From Wurfbainia villosa (taxonomy: Eukaryota; Streptophyta; Magnoliopsida; Zingiberales; Zingiberaceae), in the NCBI GenBank assembly GCA_025175895.1, contig CM045998.1, forward strand, positions 18,213,153 through 18,277,152: a stretch of DNA of 64,000 bases, in the 5' to 3' direction. Position numbers and translations under genes: made by a program. Below are positions 36,381 to 46,376 of this stretch, in pieces; positions within the stretch are counted from its first letter, which is position 1, and each line of letters begins with the position of its first letter. The notes beneath the pieces are model-generated. The model was not told the origin of the DNA and made no database searches. It was given only the letters and a program-made list of their open reading frames with translations.

Positions 36381-36427
36381 GATCCCTTATGCATCCGCCA
36401 TAGGGTCTATCATGTACGCGTCATGCT

Positions 36428-37069
36428 TTGTACTGTCTCGACGCCTCGTATGCTTTGAGCATGACGAGTAGATACCAGTTGGATCCAGGTGAAAGTCACT
36501 GGATAGCAGTCAAAAATATTCTTAAATACTTACGAAGAACGAAAGAATATTTCCTGATATTTGGAGGCAATGAGGAGCTAACTGTAAAGGGTTACAGTGA
36601 TGCAAGCTTCCAAACAGACAAAGATGACTATAGATCGCAATCGGGGTACGTGTTTTGCCTGAATGGTGGAGCTGTGACTTGGAAGAGTTCGAAGCAGGAC
36701 ACAGTTGCTGATTCTACAACAGAAGCTGAGTATATTGCTGCGTCTGATGCAGCAAAGGAGGTTGTTTGGCTCCGCAAGTTCATCAGTGAACTTGGGGTAG
36801 TTCCTAGCATTGCAGATCCGATAGACCTCTATTGTGACAACAATGGGGCTATTGCACAGGCTAAGGAACCTCGATTACATCAGCGGACCAAACACATACT
36901 GCGGCGCTTCCATCTCATTCGAGAGATCATCGATAGAGGAGATGTGAGGATATGCAGAGTACCGACAGAAGCTAACATCGCAGATTCATTGACCAAGGCT
37001 TTGGCACAGAGGAAGCATGATGGTCACACTAGGTCACTAGGTATTAGATATCATAGTGATTGGTACTAG
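36428..37069 (+). pseudogene. copia RNase H
   Basis: 213 residues, open to the natural end. It has YCLDASYALSMTSRYQ, then GESHWIAVKNILKYLRRTKE. RNase H acidic residues are visible in GYSDASFQTDKDD, STTEAEYIAASDAAKEVVWL and LYCDNNGAIAQAKEP, and it ends with HIEIKYH-like H(Q)RTKHILRRFHLIREII and ANIADSLTKAL. This is the best-preserved domain, but it has no start of its own, because the polyprotein is broken upstream. Confidence 0.9.
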
Positions 37070-37071
37070 TG

Positions 37072-37083
37072 CTAGTGGGAGAT
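37072..37083 (+). other. Polypurine tract of the 30068 element
   Basis: CTAGTGGGAGAT immediately before TGTTAGTTATAACCC. Confidence 0.7.
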
Positions 37084-38918
37084 TGTTAGTTATAACCCTA
37101 GAATCAATCATGTGATGGTTGAATAGGGAATATTTTGTATCATATTCTATAAAGGCAAAGGATTGGTTATTATATATTTACGTCTTGCTTGTGCCAGCTA
37201 AATTAAATATATAATAATACCCTAGAAAAGTAGGTTCTTATCTACAGCACATCAATTGGCAGAATTGATTATGAGAGGCTGTAGAGAACACTTTCCTAAA
37301 TGTTCCTAGTCAAGTATTAATATGCAAGGGCAATATTAATACATAAAGACTAGCATGTAGGTCAATTGATGACTTGATCTCACAAGTCATGGATATATGA
37401 TATCAAGTTAACACATGGGTATATATTAGAGAATATATACTGAACTGACCCGCCATGAGAAAGTTTCATGGATCGTCATATGAGTGTCATAAACTTTCTC
37501 ATGTGACTATTGGTATGAATAGTCCTCAAACCTGAAGTCACTACGGTTCCCTACATAAGGAGTTATGTACTTTGGTATCGTCAAACGTCACCCGTAACAG
37601 GGTGGACCATAAAGGCGATTACTGGGTATATAACAAATTATGCGGAGGGATGTGAGTGATGTAGATGGGATCTATCCCTCCCATATGACGGGAGTGATAT
37701 CTGTGGGCCCCTTGATTGAGTAGAACTACTAAAACGCATGGCCATGCTCGAATGAGTCAATATGAGATATTGAGCTCATTTGTTTGAGTTAGTTTACTCA
37801 GGGATCAAGAAACACATAGATTGATCGAGGATGACATGGTCTATGCCTCATTGGTCAATCTGATATCAAGGATAGAAGGACACGGTCATACATTATAGTA
37901 GTCACGGAAAGGTTAGTCGGATCTTGACTTATTTCGTAACTTGGGTAGCAATGATGTATTGCTAGATGCCGCTCATTGCTTGTGTATCTAAAAGAGTTTA
38001 GATCCACTGCCAACGTTATGAGAGCCTATAGGGTCACACACAAAGAGCATGATGATTAGAAGAATTAGTGCATTCTAGTTTGACTAGAATAATTTGGGAA
38101 TAAGCTTAAGTACAAAATGGTTTTTGGACTTTAAGCTTAATGAGAATTTTAGATTATTGATTTAATGAGATTAATTCAATATGCTAAGCTTAATTGATTT
38201 AATGAGATTAATTCAATATGTTACCTTATTGATTTAATGAGATTAATTCAATATGATAACATAAGCTTATTGAATTAATAAGATTAATTCAACATCCATG
38301 AATGCCACATAAGCATGCCACCTAAGCTTGATGAGGTGGAAGGAGACAAAGGGTTTTGACCTTTGGATTTCCCCCACATGTGGCCGGCCAAACAAGGAGA
38401 TTATCTTTCAATGCCATTGATTGCATTGAATGTGATAGGAGATGAAAGGTTTTTCCAATCCTATAAAACACCCCATGGGGTGGCCGGCCAAAGGAGTTGA
38501 AGTGTGGAAGCTTGAGGCTTGGTGAGAGCTTGGTGGGAGAGGCTTTGGTTGTGTGGTTTTTGTGAGTGTAGGCTAGCAAGAAGAGTGGTCTTCTTCTTCC
38601 TTTCTCTCTTTCCTTACTTTCCTCTCCTTTAGGGACTTCTCTAGCAAGAAGTAAAGGAGAGCTCTTCTAGTTTCTTTTGTGAGACAAGAGCTTGCTCGTG
38701 TGGATACATATAGAGGCACGGACACTTGAACGTGCTAAAAGATCCAACACATCCAAGGAGAAGCGGGATTACAAAGGGCACGCAACAAAGGTAATATTCT
38801 CCTATAAGATAGATTTAGAGAAATTTATTTTGTACGAGGTTTTCTTTCGCAAGGATCACTTGGAAGGGATCCTATTTTTCTGTTGCGCATATGCTGTTTT
38901 GCATATAAGATCCCTACA
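37084..38918 (+). repeat. 3' LTR of the 30068 element
   Basis: It ends AAGATCCCTACA. Nearly identical to the 5' LTR over the first 1.2 kb; the differences lie in short indels near 38385 and 38620. Confidence 0.92.
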
Positions 38919-38986
38919 CAAACATCAAGCAGAGAAAGTCGTTTAAGGACGGATAGGCTTAAGGGGGCCCAATGTGGTCCTTCGTT

Positions 38987-39003
38987 TGAAGGGGAGGGGG
39001 GAG
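38987..39003 (+). other. PPT of the TRIM
   Basis: A purine run TGAAGGGGAGGGGGGAG abuts the second TTGGGAG repeat. Confidence 0.65.
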
Positions 39004-39197
39004 TTGGGAGTATTGGGAATACAATCAAAGTACTATATTTGTAAAATGTGAAAAAAATCATGTGCTTATAAGATGAAAAGATATCTCCATTGGTATAAGA
39101 CCTTTTGAGCATAGTCCAAAAATAAAATCATGAGGGCTTAAACCCAAAATGGACAATATCATACCATTGTGAAGATATATGAATTTTATAGGAAACA
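39004..39197 (+). repeat. 3' LTR of the TRIM
   Basis: It begins TTGGGAGTATTGGGAATAC and ends TATAGGAAACA. The middle part (ATCATGTGCTTATAAGATGA) matches the 5' copy. Confidence 0.7.
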
Positions 39198-39387
39198 ATA
39201 AGATGAACTGATCAGATTGCATATTTGAGTGAGCCACCATGGTAGGCATCATAACATTCACCACCATGTATCCTGGTGCCAAATCTATAGTCAACTCAGG
39301 GTCTCCTGGAAAATTTTGGAGCTTCCCGTTTGCATAAGCCATCATGAAGATGTCCATAGTCCTACTAGACCCCTTGCTATAGGAGAT
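39198..39387 (-). pseudogene. Fatty acyl-CoA reductase-like fragment, upstream part
   Basis: On the minus strand the frame, open from 39387, reads SSRTMDIFMMAYANGKLQN and then FPGDPELTIDLAPGYMVVN, followed by MMPTMVAHSN. In plant alcohol-forming fatty acyl-CoA reductases the corresponding part is M-D-x4-Y-x2-G-x-L-x2-F-x2-D-P-x4-D-x2-P-x2-MVVN-x8-H, and every anchor is present here. Upstream is a stop (39388-39390) and then an unrelated RNA-binding-protein fragment. The reading is cut at 39198 by the TRIM. Such enzymes make wax or sporopollenin alcohols from acyl-CoA; this piece cannot be functional. Confidence 0.65.
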
Positions 39388-39434
39388 TTACATCTCAGTT
39401 GAAGTCAAATCCAAGGGCTAAATTCATAGGTCTA

Positions 39435-39608
39435 GGTTCCTCCATTTGAGGGATATTGTTGTTGGCTATCCCAAGCCTTCTTGTTAGTAGCAGGACCAAC
39501 TCACATAGGTCTCATTGAATGGTAAACTTCATTGATCTCAGCCAATTCTCTTGCCTATTCATTTAGATCAGTAAGCATAATGAAGCCACAACCTTTGGAA
39601 CACACAGT
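39435..39608 (-). pseudogene. RBP45/RBP47-type RNA-binding protein fragment
   Basis: One minus-strand frame of 58 codons with two internal stops reads SKGCGFIMLTDLNE-stop, ARELAEINEVYHSMRPM-stop, VGPATNKKAWDSQQQYPS. This follows the plant RBP45/47 pattern around the end of RRM2: an RNP1-like KG(Y)GFV, an AMTEMNGV-like helix, the SxRPMRIGPAT strand, then KK and a Gln-rich linker. At least the second stop fits CGA to TGA decay. It lies next to, and on the same strand as, the FAR-like fragment. The remainder would lie to the right, but the copia LTR at 39621 interrupts it. Confidence 0.6.
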
Positions 39609-39620
39609 GAGTCTATCAGT

Positions 39621-41109
39621 TGTTGGTGCAATCGGCTCGGGGGTCAAGATTGTCCAGACTCGAGTGGGACTTGAGTAGTGTTTTGATGTTTGACAAATGG
39701 ATTGACAATGTAATTATCATGGGAAAGTCTATGTCATGGGTAATTGGCAAAGAAGGTTCAAGCATGGGTCTTGGCAATTAGAAAGCCCAAGTCATGGGTA
39801 CTTGGCATGGGAAGTTCAAGAATGATCTTGGCATGGAAAGTCCAAGCATGGGCCTTGGCATGAAATTCCAACATGGAGTTGGCAAGGAAAGTCTAAGTAT
39901 GGATACATGGCAAGGGAAAAGTCCAAAGTTGAAGTGTTGGCAATGTAAATCCAAGTGTGTAGTCTTAGCGGCGTAAAGTCTAAGTGAACTTTGTCAAAGG
40001 TAGACCCGGTTAACATGACTAGACTGACGGAAGCACTTGAAGGCTAGCATGAGGATAAAGAGTCATGGAGTGGAGGGATCCAAGAGACGTGAGGCTGATG
40101 GAAGTGGCTTGAAGGTCGAGGTCAAGGCTATGGGTGGTTATCAAGTATGAAAGGATCATACTTGAGTTAAACCTCATTATTGAGGTTTACCAGTCAACTG
40201 ATGGCTTTGGCCAGTCGACTATTCGAGTGTTCAACACTCGGGAGGCCTAGTTGACTTGGATAGTCGACTGAGATTATGACCCAGTCGACTGGTCATGTAT
40301 TCAACTTAGGCTTGACTACTCGAGTTGTACTCTAACAGTCGACTGTCAAGTGTGGGCAGTCGACTAGCCTTGAGTAGTCGACTGCTGTAATGGGTAGTCG
40401 ACTGGGCAAAGTGGACATGAGCACAGAAGCTTCGGTAGTCGACTGAGCAATTGACTACTGGCTTGGTAGTCAATTTGGGGTTGATGACAGTCAACTGGTA
40501 AAGTATCCATTGGCGATTCTAGTGTGGATTAGTCCATTGCTAGACAACAGTACTGTGGGCAATCAATATCTAGGTAAGAGCAGTCGACTGCTAGATAGAA
40601 ATCTAGCCCGAGGCATTTCTTCATAAAGAGCTCGAAGAGGAGGTTTTCACTGCTGGTTCTTGGAGCTTTTGTAGAGGAATTGCTGCTGCATTCCAGGTCT
40701 TCAAAGCCCTTCAAAGAAACCAAAAGATCAAGCAATCATAAGTGCACTTGTAAAGTGTTTTAGTTTTATACTCTTTCATATGCTTTGTATTTGGTTGTAT
40801 TTCATTGCATAAACTTGTTGTATGAGGTTTCTCCACCTTCGATGTCATTCTGAGAAGGAGAAGTTAATAGTGGTGTGTGCATCACTAGAGCTTGGTTGTG
40901 GAGTAGGAACCCTAGTTCCGAACCACGTAAAATTGCCTTATGTATTGCGTTCGCAATTGTTTTTGTGTTTGTTCTTGTGTATGATTGTATTTCCACTGTG
41001 TATTGACTATTTGTAGATGAGAATACAAACAAAGCGATCGAAGCACGAATCAAAATCGGCGAGTCACTATTCACCCCTCCCCCCTCTAGCAGTCAACCGA
41101 TCACCTTAC
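39621..41109 (+). repeat. 5' LTR of the 39621 element
   Basis: 1489 bp from TGTTGGTGCAATCGG to CACCTTACA. The U3 has a dense run of AGTCGACTG words (40195-40590). R/U5 carries GAGGTTTCTCCACCTTCGA and GAACCACGTAAAATTGCC. Confidence 0.85.
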
Positions 41110-41111
41110 AA

Positions 41112-41123
41112 TTGGTATTAGAG
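41112..41123 (+). other. PBS, initiator-Met type, of the 39621 element
   Basis: TGGTATTAGAGC, one base from the iMet complement, two bases after the LTR. Confidence 0.75.
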
Positions 41124-41181
41124 CGGATCGCTCTTCACCAGATTCACAACCGAGGGAGCAAGCGCTAGAGATTAAGAGAAA

Positions 41182-41718
41182 ATGGAGTTGCCCAAAAATG
41201 GATTTGGACATGACATCTACACTCCACCACCATATGGACTCTACGGATTTGGGGGCTTCAACCAATGGAAGGCAAGAATGGGGAATTTCCTCATGATGAA
41301 CATCGAATGTTGGTTCATCTTGGTGGATGGGTTCAAATTGCCACGGGATCTGAAGGGAGGATATCTTAAGATGAAGAGATGGACCAAAGAGCAAGCCCAA
41401 GCTTTCGAGATAAATAAAAGGGTAACAAAATTTTTAGTTAATGTAATTCCTAATGATATTTTGTGTAGATTAGGAAATTACAAGGATGTCAAGGAGCTTT
41501 GCAGCAAATTGACAAAATATCATGAATATTCATCATTGGCTCAATTAGATAAAGAGTCCGAAGGGGAAGGAAACTCATCGTCCCGAGAGCTTGAAGATCA
41601 AAAGTTGAGAGGTGTTCAACTTCCAAAGAAAAAGAGGTCTAGGAGGTTGACGAAGTCTCCGCTTCAAGAATTGAGGGGGACAAGAGACCTTCCTCAATGC
41701 CGGAGTAAGAGCAAGTGA
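41182..41718 (+). CDS. gag N-terminal region, SIRE-like copia
   Basis: 178 residues starting MELPKNGFGHDIYTPPPYGL. Core motifs are FNQWKARMGNFLMMNIECWF, WTKEQAQAFEINKRVTKFLV and NVIPNDILCRLGNYKDVKEL. It resembles the gag at 17083 (KWKASMDTFFMMNIKDW) and is better preserved. A frameshift in an AAAGAGG run near 41631 replaces the expected acidic tail by a basic one (KKKRSRRLTKSPL); the ORF stops at 41716 just before the transposon at 41725. No zinc knuckle remains. Confidence 0.8.
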   Translation: MELPKNGFGHDIYTPPPYGLYGFGGFNQWKARMGNFLMMNIECWFILVDGFKLPRDLKGGYLKMKRWTKEQAQAFEINKRVTKFLVNVIPNDILCRLGNYKDVKELCSKLTKYHEYSSLAQLDKESEGEGNSSSRELEDQKLRGVQLPKKKRSRRLTKSPLQELRGTRDLPQCRSKSK

Positions 41719-41724
41719 AACCAT

Positions 41725-42220
41725 CACTACAAGAAATCAGTAAAATAACGACGACTTAGAATTTCATAGCTAATATAACTATCACCAACGAATTTTAAGA
41801 TCGTCGTAAATAAAGTACCAATATTATTAATTGTGGGAAAAAATGTAAAGTTTGAGACAAAATTATTAATTCGTCGCTAATAAATATACCGTTAGCGATG
41901 AATTATCTGGAAATTATCGCTAATAATGGAAGTCGACTGACTAGTCGACTAAAAAATATTATGTGTCATGTCCAGTTGATTGATGAACTCCATCAGTCGA
42001 CTGTCTATTCATGTCAGATTGAACAATGGCTTATTAATTGACTGCAATTTGCGATGAAAAAAATATTTCGTCGCTAATAATTATAAGCTTAGCGATGAAA
42101 CTCTATATTTCGTCGCTAAAGTATTAATATTAGCAACGCCAATATGAATGCGATCGGAATCCGACTGAATTGTAGCCACTAATGCTGCAACCGTTGGTGG
42201 CTGCAATCGCAGCTGATTCC
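41725..42220 (+). mobile_element. CACTA-type DNA transposon, left end
   Basis: It starts CACTACAAGAAATCAG, the standard plant CACTA terminus, inside the gag region of the 39621 element. It is followed by repeated CGTCGCTAATAA and TAGCGATGAA words in both orientations, the sub-terminal repeats of this class. It also holds CAGTCGACTG-like words at about 41935-42005. The copia element at 42221 splits it. The right part resumes at 49217, but the opposite terminus was not found. Confidence 0.65.
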
Positions 42221-43323
42221 TGTTGGATCGAGAAGCTTCGCTAGAGGGGGGTGAATAGCGAGCGTGAAATCTTTTCTTTTTGTTCGTTCGATTAAGACAA
42301 AGTTGTGCAGCGGAAAAATAAATAAGACAATTTATTTTTACTTGGTTCACAACCCAACGGTTGCTACTCCAAGGCCCTGCGATCCTTGACCGCGTACGAA
42401 GGGGCAATCTACTATAGAGTCTCCTCCTCGTTGGAGGTAGGAGACAACAATCACAAAAACCGAAAGCTCGAGAATGAGACAACAAATCTACCTCACCTCG
42501 TTACGATTAAAACCAGGAATACAATAAATAGAAATAAACTTGATGCTACCGACGAAGAGGTTGTGAGCTTGGCGTTGCGTCGACATTATGATGTCCTTGC
42601 GACATTAGAGCTTTAGCATTGTGAGAGTACTTTGAGAGCAAGATTGATGATCTTAGGGTTCGAGTCCTCCCATCCTTTTATAGACTTGTGCCTTGGAATA
42701 AGTCCAGATCCAGATCCACAACTTGCGGATCTTATCACGAGGTGACATCTTATCTTATCGCGAAGTGGCGTCATCAATTGTTATCCTTTTTGACCTTGCG
42801 TATTTGGCTGATTCATCACCATCAGTCGACTGATGCCTTTCATCAGTCGACTACTGGAGCATCAGTCGACTGCCAATAGTCAGCAGTCAATTGTCAGCTT
42901 GGTCACTCCCTACAATAAGAGGTTAGTACGGAATATAGTAAATATGTTCGTTCCTTACTGTCCGATTTTGACATAGACCTTCCACTGGAAGTCATAGTCG
43001 GATCGCCATCTACGGTCGTCCCCATACAGAGGACACGACCTTACCATCTCTCTTCGCACTTGTACTTACCTTCGGTCCTTTCTGACCAGTCGCTTTGCTT
43101 CCGGTCTTCACCTAGGTTCTTTGACTCCATCCGAAGTTCTTCCGGTGTCGCCCGACCACTACGGTTTCTCGACTCGAGATTCTCCGGGTGTCACTGACCT
43201 TCAGCTCAGCTTAATCATTCTTGCACACTTAGTTCAGCACATGGGATAACGATATAACCTTAACTTTGGGTCTTTGCCATAATCAAAACTTAGGTTTGTT
43301 TATCTGGTGCCCTTGCACCAATA
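42221..43323 (-). repeat. 3' LTR (minus strand) of the 42221 element
   Basis: It ends GCACCAATA, next to the PPT (ATCTCCCTCTTTTTGAT in plus sense, 43324-43340). The TATA box lies at about 42675-42682 (TTTTATAG in plus sense), with CAGTCGACTGATG words at about 42823-42890. Confidence 0.88.
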
Positions 43324-43340
43324 ATCTCCCTCTTTTTGAT

Positions 43341-44799
43341 CTATGACAAACTGACACAAAGTTAAGAGAAAATTAAAGCATAAAACAAGTGAAGTAAATG
43401 ATTAACGTCTTTTCAAAAACTCCCCCTCAACCCTAGGTGAGTTTTGATAAAGATACTTTAATTTTTAAAATTAAATTTTGTGTTACTCCCTCTTAACTTT
43501 CGCTCTTCTCCCTCTTTTATCATAAATAAAAAAAGTGTCGGAGTGTTTATATAAAATAGGGGTTTAACAACAACATGTTATAAGCATGCGTCTAGAATTA
43601 TTAAGGATAAATCAACTATGAGTTCAAGCATACGTCTAGAATTATTAAGGATAAATCAACTATGAGTCCAAGCATGCGTCTAACATTAGATAAATTAGTT
43701 CGAAGTATATTCCTCTGCACCAATAATTTAATAAATTTTTGAAATATAATTTTGATTTTCAAAATACTTATAAATTTAGTTTCAAAAAGAACTTCAAAGG
43801 TTTACCAGTCAAGTCTCTCTTTTCAGCTGGTTTTATTTTACATTTTAGTGGCTCCAATAATACTCATAGAAACCTGTTGAGGACCAAGTTGTTAATTTCA
43901 GAAGAGGACTATCTATGGAAATTCTCTGTAATATTTCTTTTCCATCTAACATTGTAAAGGGCCATGGCATTGAGTCTCCCCTTGCTCCTCACGTAACTTG
44001 GAAATCAAATGCTTGCCCACTCATTTCTTCAATTTAAACCGAGGTTGCTGGAAGATTCACGTATCTCATCTCCAGTTGACTCATGCAATTCTTCCAATCC
44101 TGCTGCTTCTGTGATTGTGAGCAGAGGGATTTCCTTGATGTTCTTCTAGGGAAGAAGGAACCATGAATATTTTTTGCTGACATAGACATCTTCCTGCTGG
44201 TTTGCTGCCAATTCCTTGATGCTATTGGTTTCTTTGTCCTCCTGCAGAACAGCAGCCTTTCTCCTGGAACAAAGCCTTCAGCCGTTTTTTTTCTCCTTCA
44301 AGCAGCAGTTTTTAGGCTTCCTAATCAGGTTGGCACATCCTGATGGTTCCTCCAGCACACTTCAAATCTGATCTCTGTTTGTTGTTGATTTTTTCTGCAA
44401 TGGAGTGAGATTTTCTGCTCATCTATAGCAGATTCCTGATCTGAGTTCGGGTTTTACTCTGATTCTTCTCCCAAGCCACCTGTAGCAGTTGGCATGCATT
44501 CATCTCCCAAGCCGGCAATAGATTCTGGTTTTAACAGATTTCTTCAGAATTGCTTGGAGACTGCATATCTTATGCTAGAGCTCTTCAGTTTTCTTCCCTC
44601 TTCCACTTTTCCCGAGGCTGTAGTCCTCTAGATCAGCTGTATCTATGCAGATTTCCCTTCAGATCTGTGAACATTTTTCATCAGCATCTTGCTGGCCTAG
44701 TGCCATTCTTCCTCTTTTCAGGTCTATTGGAATTCCATTCTTCATCACTGGTGTTGCTTTTGCTAATTTGGCTTAATCTTATTCTTTCTTCAGCCTACT
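43341..44799. other. Internal region, no gene recognised
   Basis: A 50-bp unit (GCATGCGTCTAGAATTATTA plus AGGATAAATCAACTATGAG) is repeated about 2.5 times at 43585-43690. Beyond about 43960 the sequence becomes pyrimidine-rich and is of plus-strand LTR/leader character, apparently belonging to the plus-strand copia fragment that follows. No domain recognised. Confidence 0.4.
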
Positions 44800-45190
44800 T
44801 TACATACCGAAGAATGTTAAGTACTGCCATAGCAGTGAAGAATGAGTCAGTTTATGCTATTGCGTCAGATAATCTTCTTGGTAGCAATCCTTCAGCCATT
44901 AATTTATCAGTTAAGGAGTATCAACAACTCATTAAATGGAGGACCATTATCGTACACTATGCTAGTCTTTATCATCATTAGTTCATGGCGGTAATTCCAG
45001 CACTTGCATGATGCAGATTACTAGATTGAGCACTTGGATTCTAGATTCTGGAACCTTTGAGCATATCTTATAGCATCTCCCTTTCCTTTGATCATACGTC
45101 AATGCCCCATTTTTTTCATACCACTGTAGCTGATGGGTTTTCTCATACGTAATGGGTAATTGATCAAGTTGCTCGTACACCATTTTTTCT
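44800..45190 (+). pseudogene. Plus-strand copia gag end/protease fragment inside the minus-strand element
   Basis: Plus-strand translation shows LLGSNPSAINLSVKEYQQLI, a gag-linker-like stretch. After a frameshift come WILDSGTFEHI (about 45027-45060), the copia protease signature D-S-G, and PHFFHTTVADGFSHT. No integrase follows. Its orientation opposes the host element, so it is a separate, truncated insertion or a captured piece. Confidence 0.45.
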
Positions 45191-46376
45191 ACTTTCTTTT
45201 GTCTTCCATATAACCAAATTTTCTTTTAATTTATTATTCGTGACCATACTCACTGAATCACTGAATTGTTTATTAGCTCTTGCTGCTGATTCTGTTTCTA
45301 CTCGCGATTTTAGGATGGAAAAAACATGAGTATAAAAACTAATTTGAACTCAAACCAGATGAGCTCCGGTTTAGTGGTTTGACCAGTGGTATGAAAATTG
45401 GTTAAACTACATGGGGACCCTGCATTGACTCAACTGAGTCAATTGCCTGGATTGACTTGGAGTCACTAGTTTAATTGCTAATTTTGTTGATTTTATCGTG
45501 AAGAATAAATTTAGATAATGAAGAAGATTAAAAAATTATGTTACTGGATTCCATGTCACAAAGAAACGCATCCCTTTTATTACATTATAACTTGGTGCAT
45601 AGTAATAAAAAGTACAAAAAAATTAAACTAGAGGAGGGGTATATTGAAACTAGGTTAGTTTGCTCTCCCCCTTAATCAAATATATGAAGTATAAAAGATT
45701 TAGGGGGCGCTAAACTTTGACCTAGAGAGTTGTATACTTAGTATTGACCAATCGAAGTTATAATTATTCGTTAAGTGCAATAGTTGAGAAAATATGTAGC
45801 ATTTTGAAAAGGTTATATTTTGTGTATATTATAATTATTCCTTAACATGTCACTCATTCTATTTGTCTCAAAAATGTGTTCTCCTTATATGTTTTCTAAG
45901 ATGATTTTAACTTGATTAAAGTTAGTCAACCTTGGGTTAGATTCGGATTTAACCCTTAGTTCGTCAAGTAAACTTTTCAAGAATTTGGCTTCCAGGTCGT
46001 GGCGAGGCACAGGGGCCTTCTTTGATCGTAACAACGACCACTTCCTTAGACAAAGCCAAATTCAAGAAATTGATTACTTGAGTCACTTAAGATTACTTTT
46101 TGGTCTAAATAGTTTAGGATACGGCGAGGTAGCTTCAGCTAATTCAACTCAACCAAGTGCACCAAGCTAGATACGTCTTATCTAGCTCGAATACACGAGA
46201 CGTTGTTTCCCTAACGTACTATAATGAAGTGGATATAGTACGTTGTTTCCCTAACGTACTATAATGACGTTATCTACCTAGCGTTCTGATACTATATTGT
46301 CAAAGTTGACTAACTATTTGTCCTATCTAGCCGTTCTAAAAAGTAAAACAAAATAACTAATCATACAATGATTTTG
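45191..46376. other. Internal region with conserved leader-like block and short duplication
   Basis: 45987-46057 matches, in reverse complement, the leader block at 32721-32793. GACGTTGTTTCCCTAACGTA is duplicated at about 46199-46270. No coding domain is supported. Confidence 0.45.

Larger units (their letters stand above)
30068..38918 (+). mobile_element. Full-length Ty1/copia retrotransposon with gag and damaged pol (8.85 kb)
   Basis: Exact TSDs CAAAC (30063-30067 and 38919-38923) flank TGTTAG...CCCTACA. The LTRs are about 1840 and 1835 bp; over the first 640 bp I count only 10-12 differences (about 98% alike). Order gag, PR, INT, RT, RNase H is that of Ty1/copia, and the gag wording is close to TNT1/Tork/TAR-type elements. 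Pol carries frameshifts, stops and changed catalytic residues. Confidence 0.95.
23945..39197 (+). mobile_element. TRIM-like miniature LTR retroelement (about 0.92 kb), split by two copia insertions
   Basis: Two short direct repeats, 23945-24204 and 39004-39197, both begin TTGGGAGTATTGGGAAT and share ATCATGTGCTTATAAGATGAAA and CATACCATTG. An iMet-type PBS follows the first and a PPT precedes the second. Removing the two exact-TSD insertions (24322-29790 and 30068-38918) leaves about 923 bp with roughly 470 bp of non-coding interior, the size and layout of TRIM elements. The flanks ATATG (23940-23944) and ATAAG (39198-39202) could be a TSD with one mismatch. Confidence 0.7.
39621..41724 (+). 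mobile_element. copia-type element: 5' LTR and gag, 3' part not found
   Basis: 5' LTR 39621-41109, PBS, gag 41182-41718, then an abrupt change to a CACTA-type end at 41725. The left flank is TCAGT (39616-39620); no matching right end with this TSD was found. It belongs to the family of the 15478 element and the 50408 LTR. Confidence 0.8.

Noticed and set aside
44550..44981. 143-codon plus-strand ORF as a possible cellular gene
   Set aside because: Only its end resembles a copia gag linker, followed by a protease-like D-S-G in another frame. It is better read as a retrotransposon fragment.
45985..46170. 61-codon ORF starting MASRSWRGTGAFF
   Set aside because: It overlaps the conserved non-coding leader block on the opposite strand; the related copy at 32721-32793 has no equivalent ORF.
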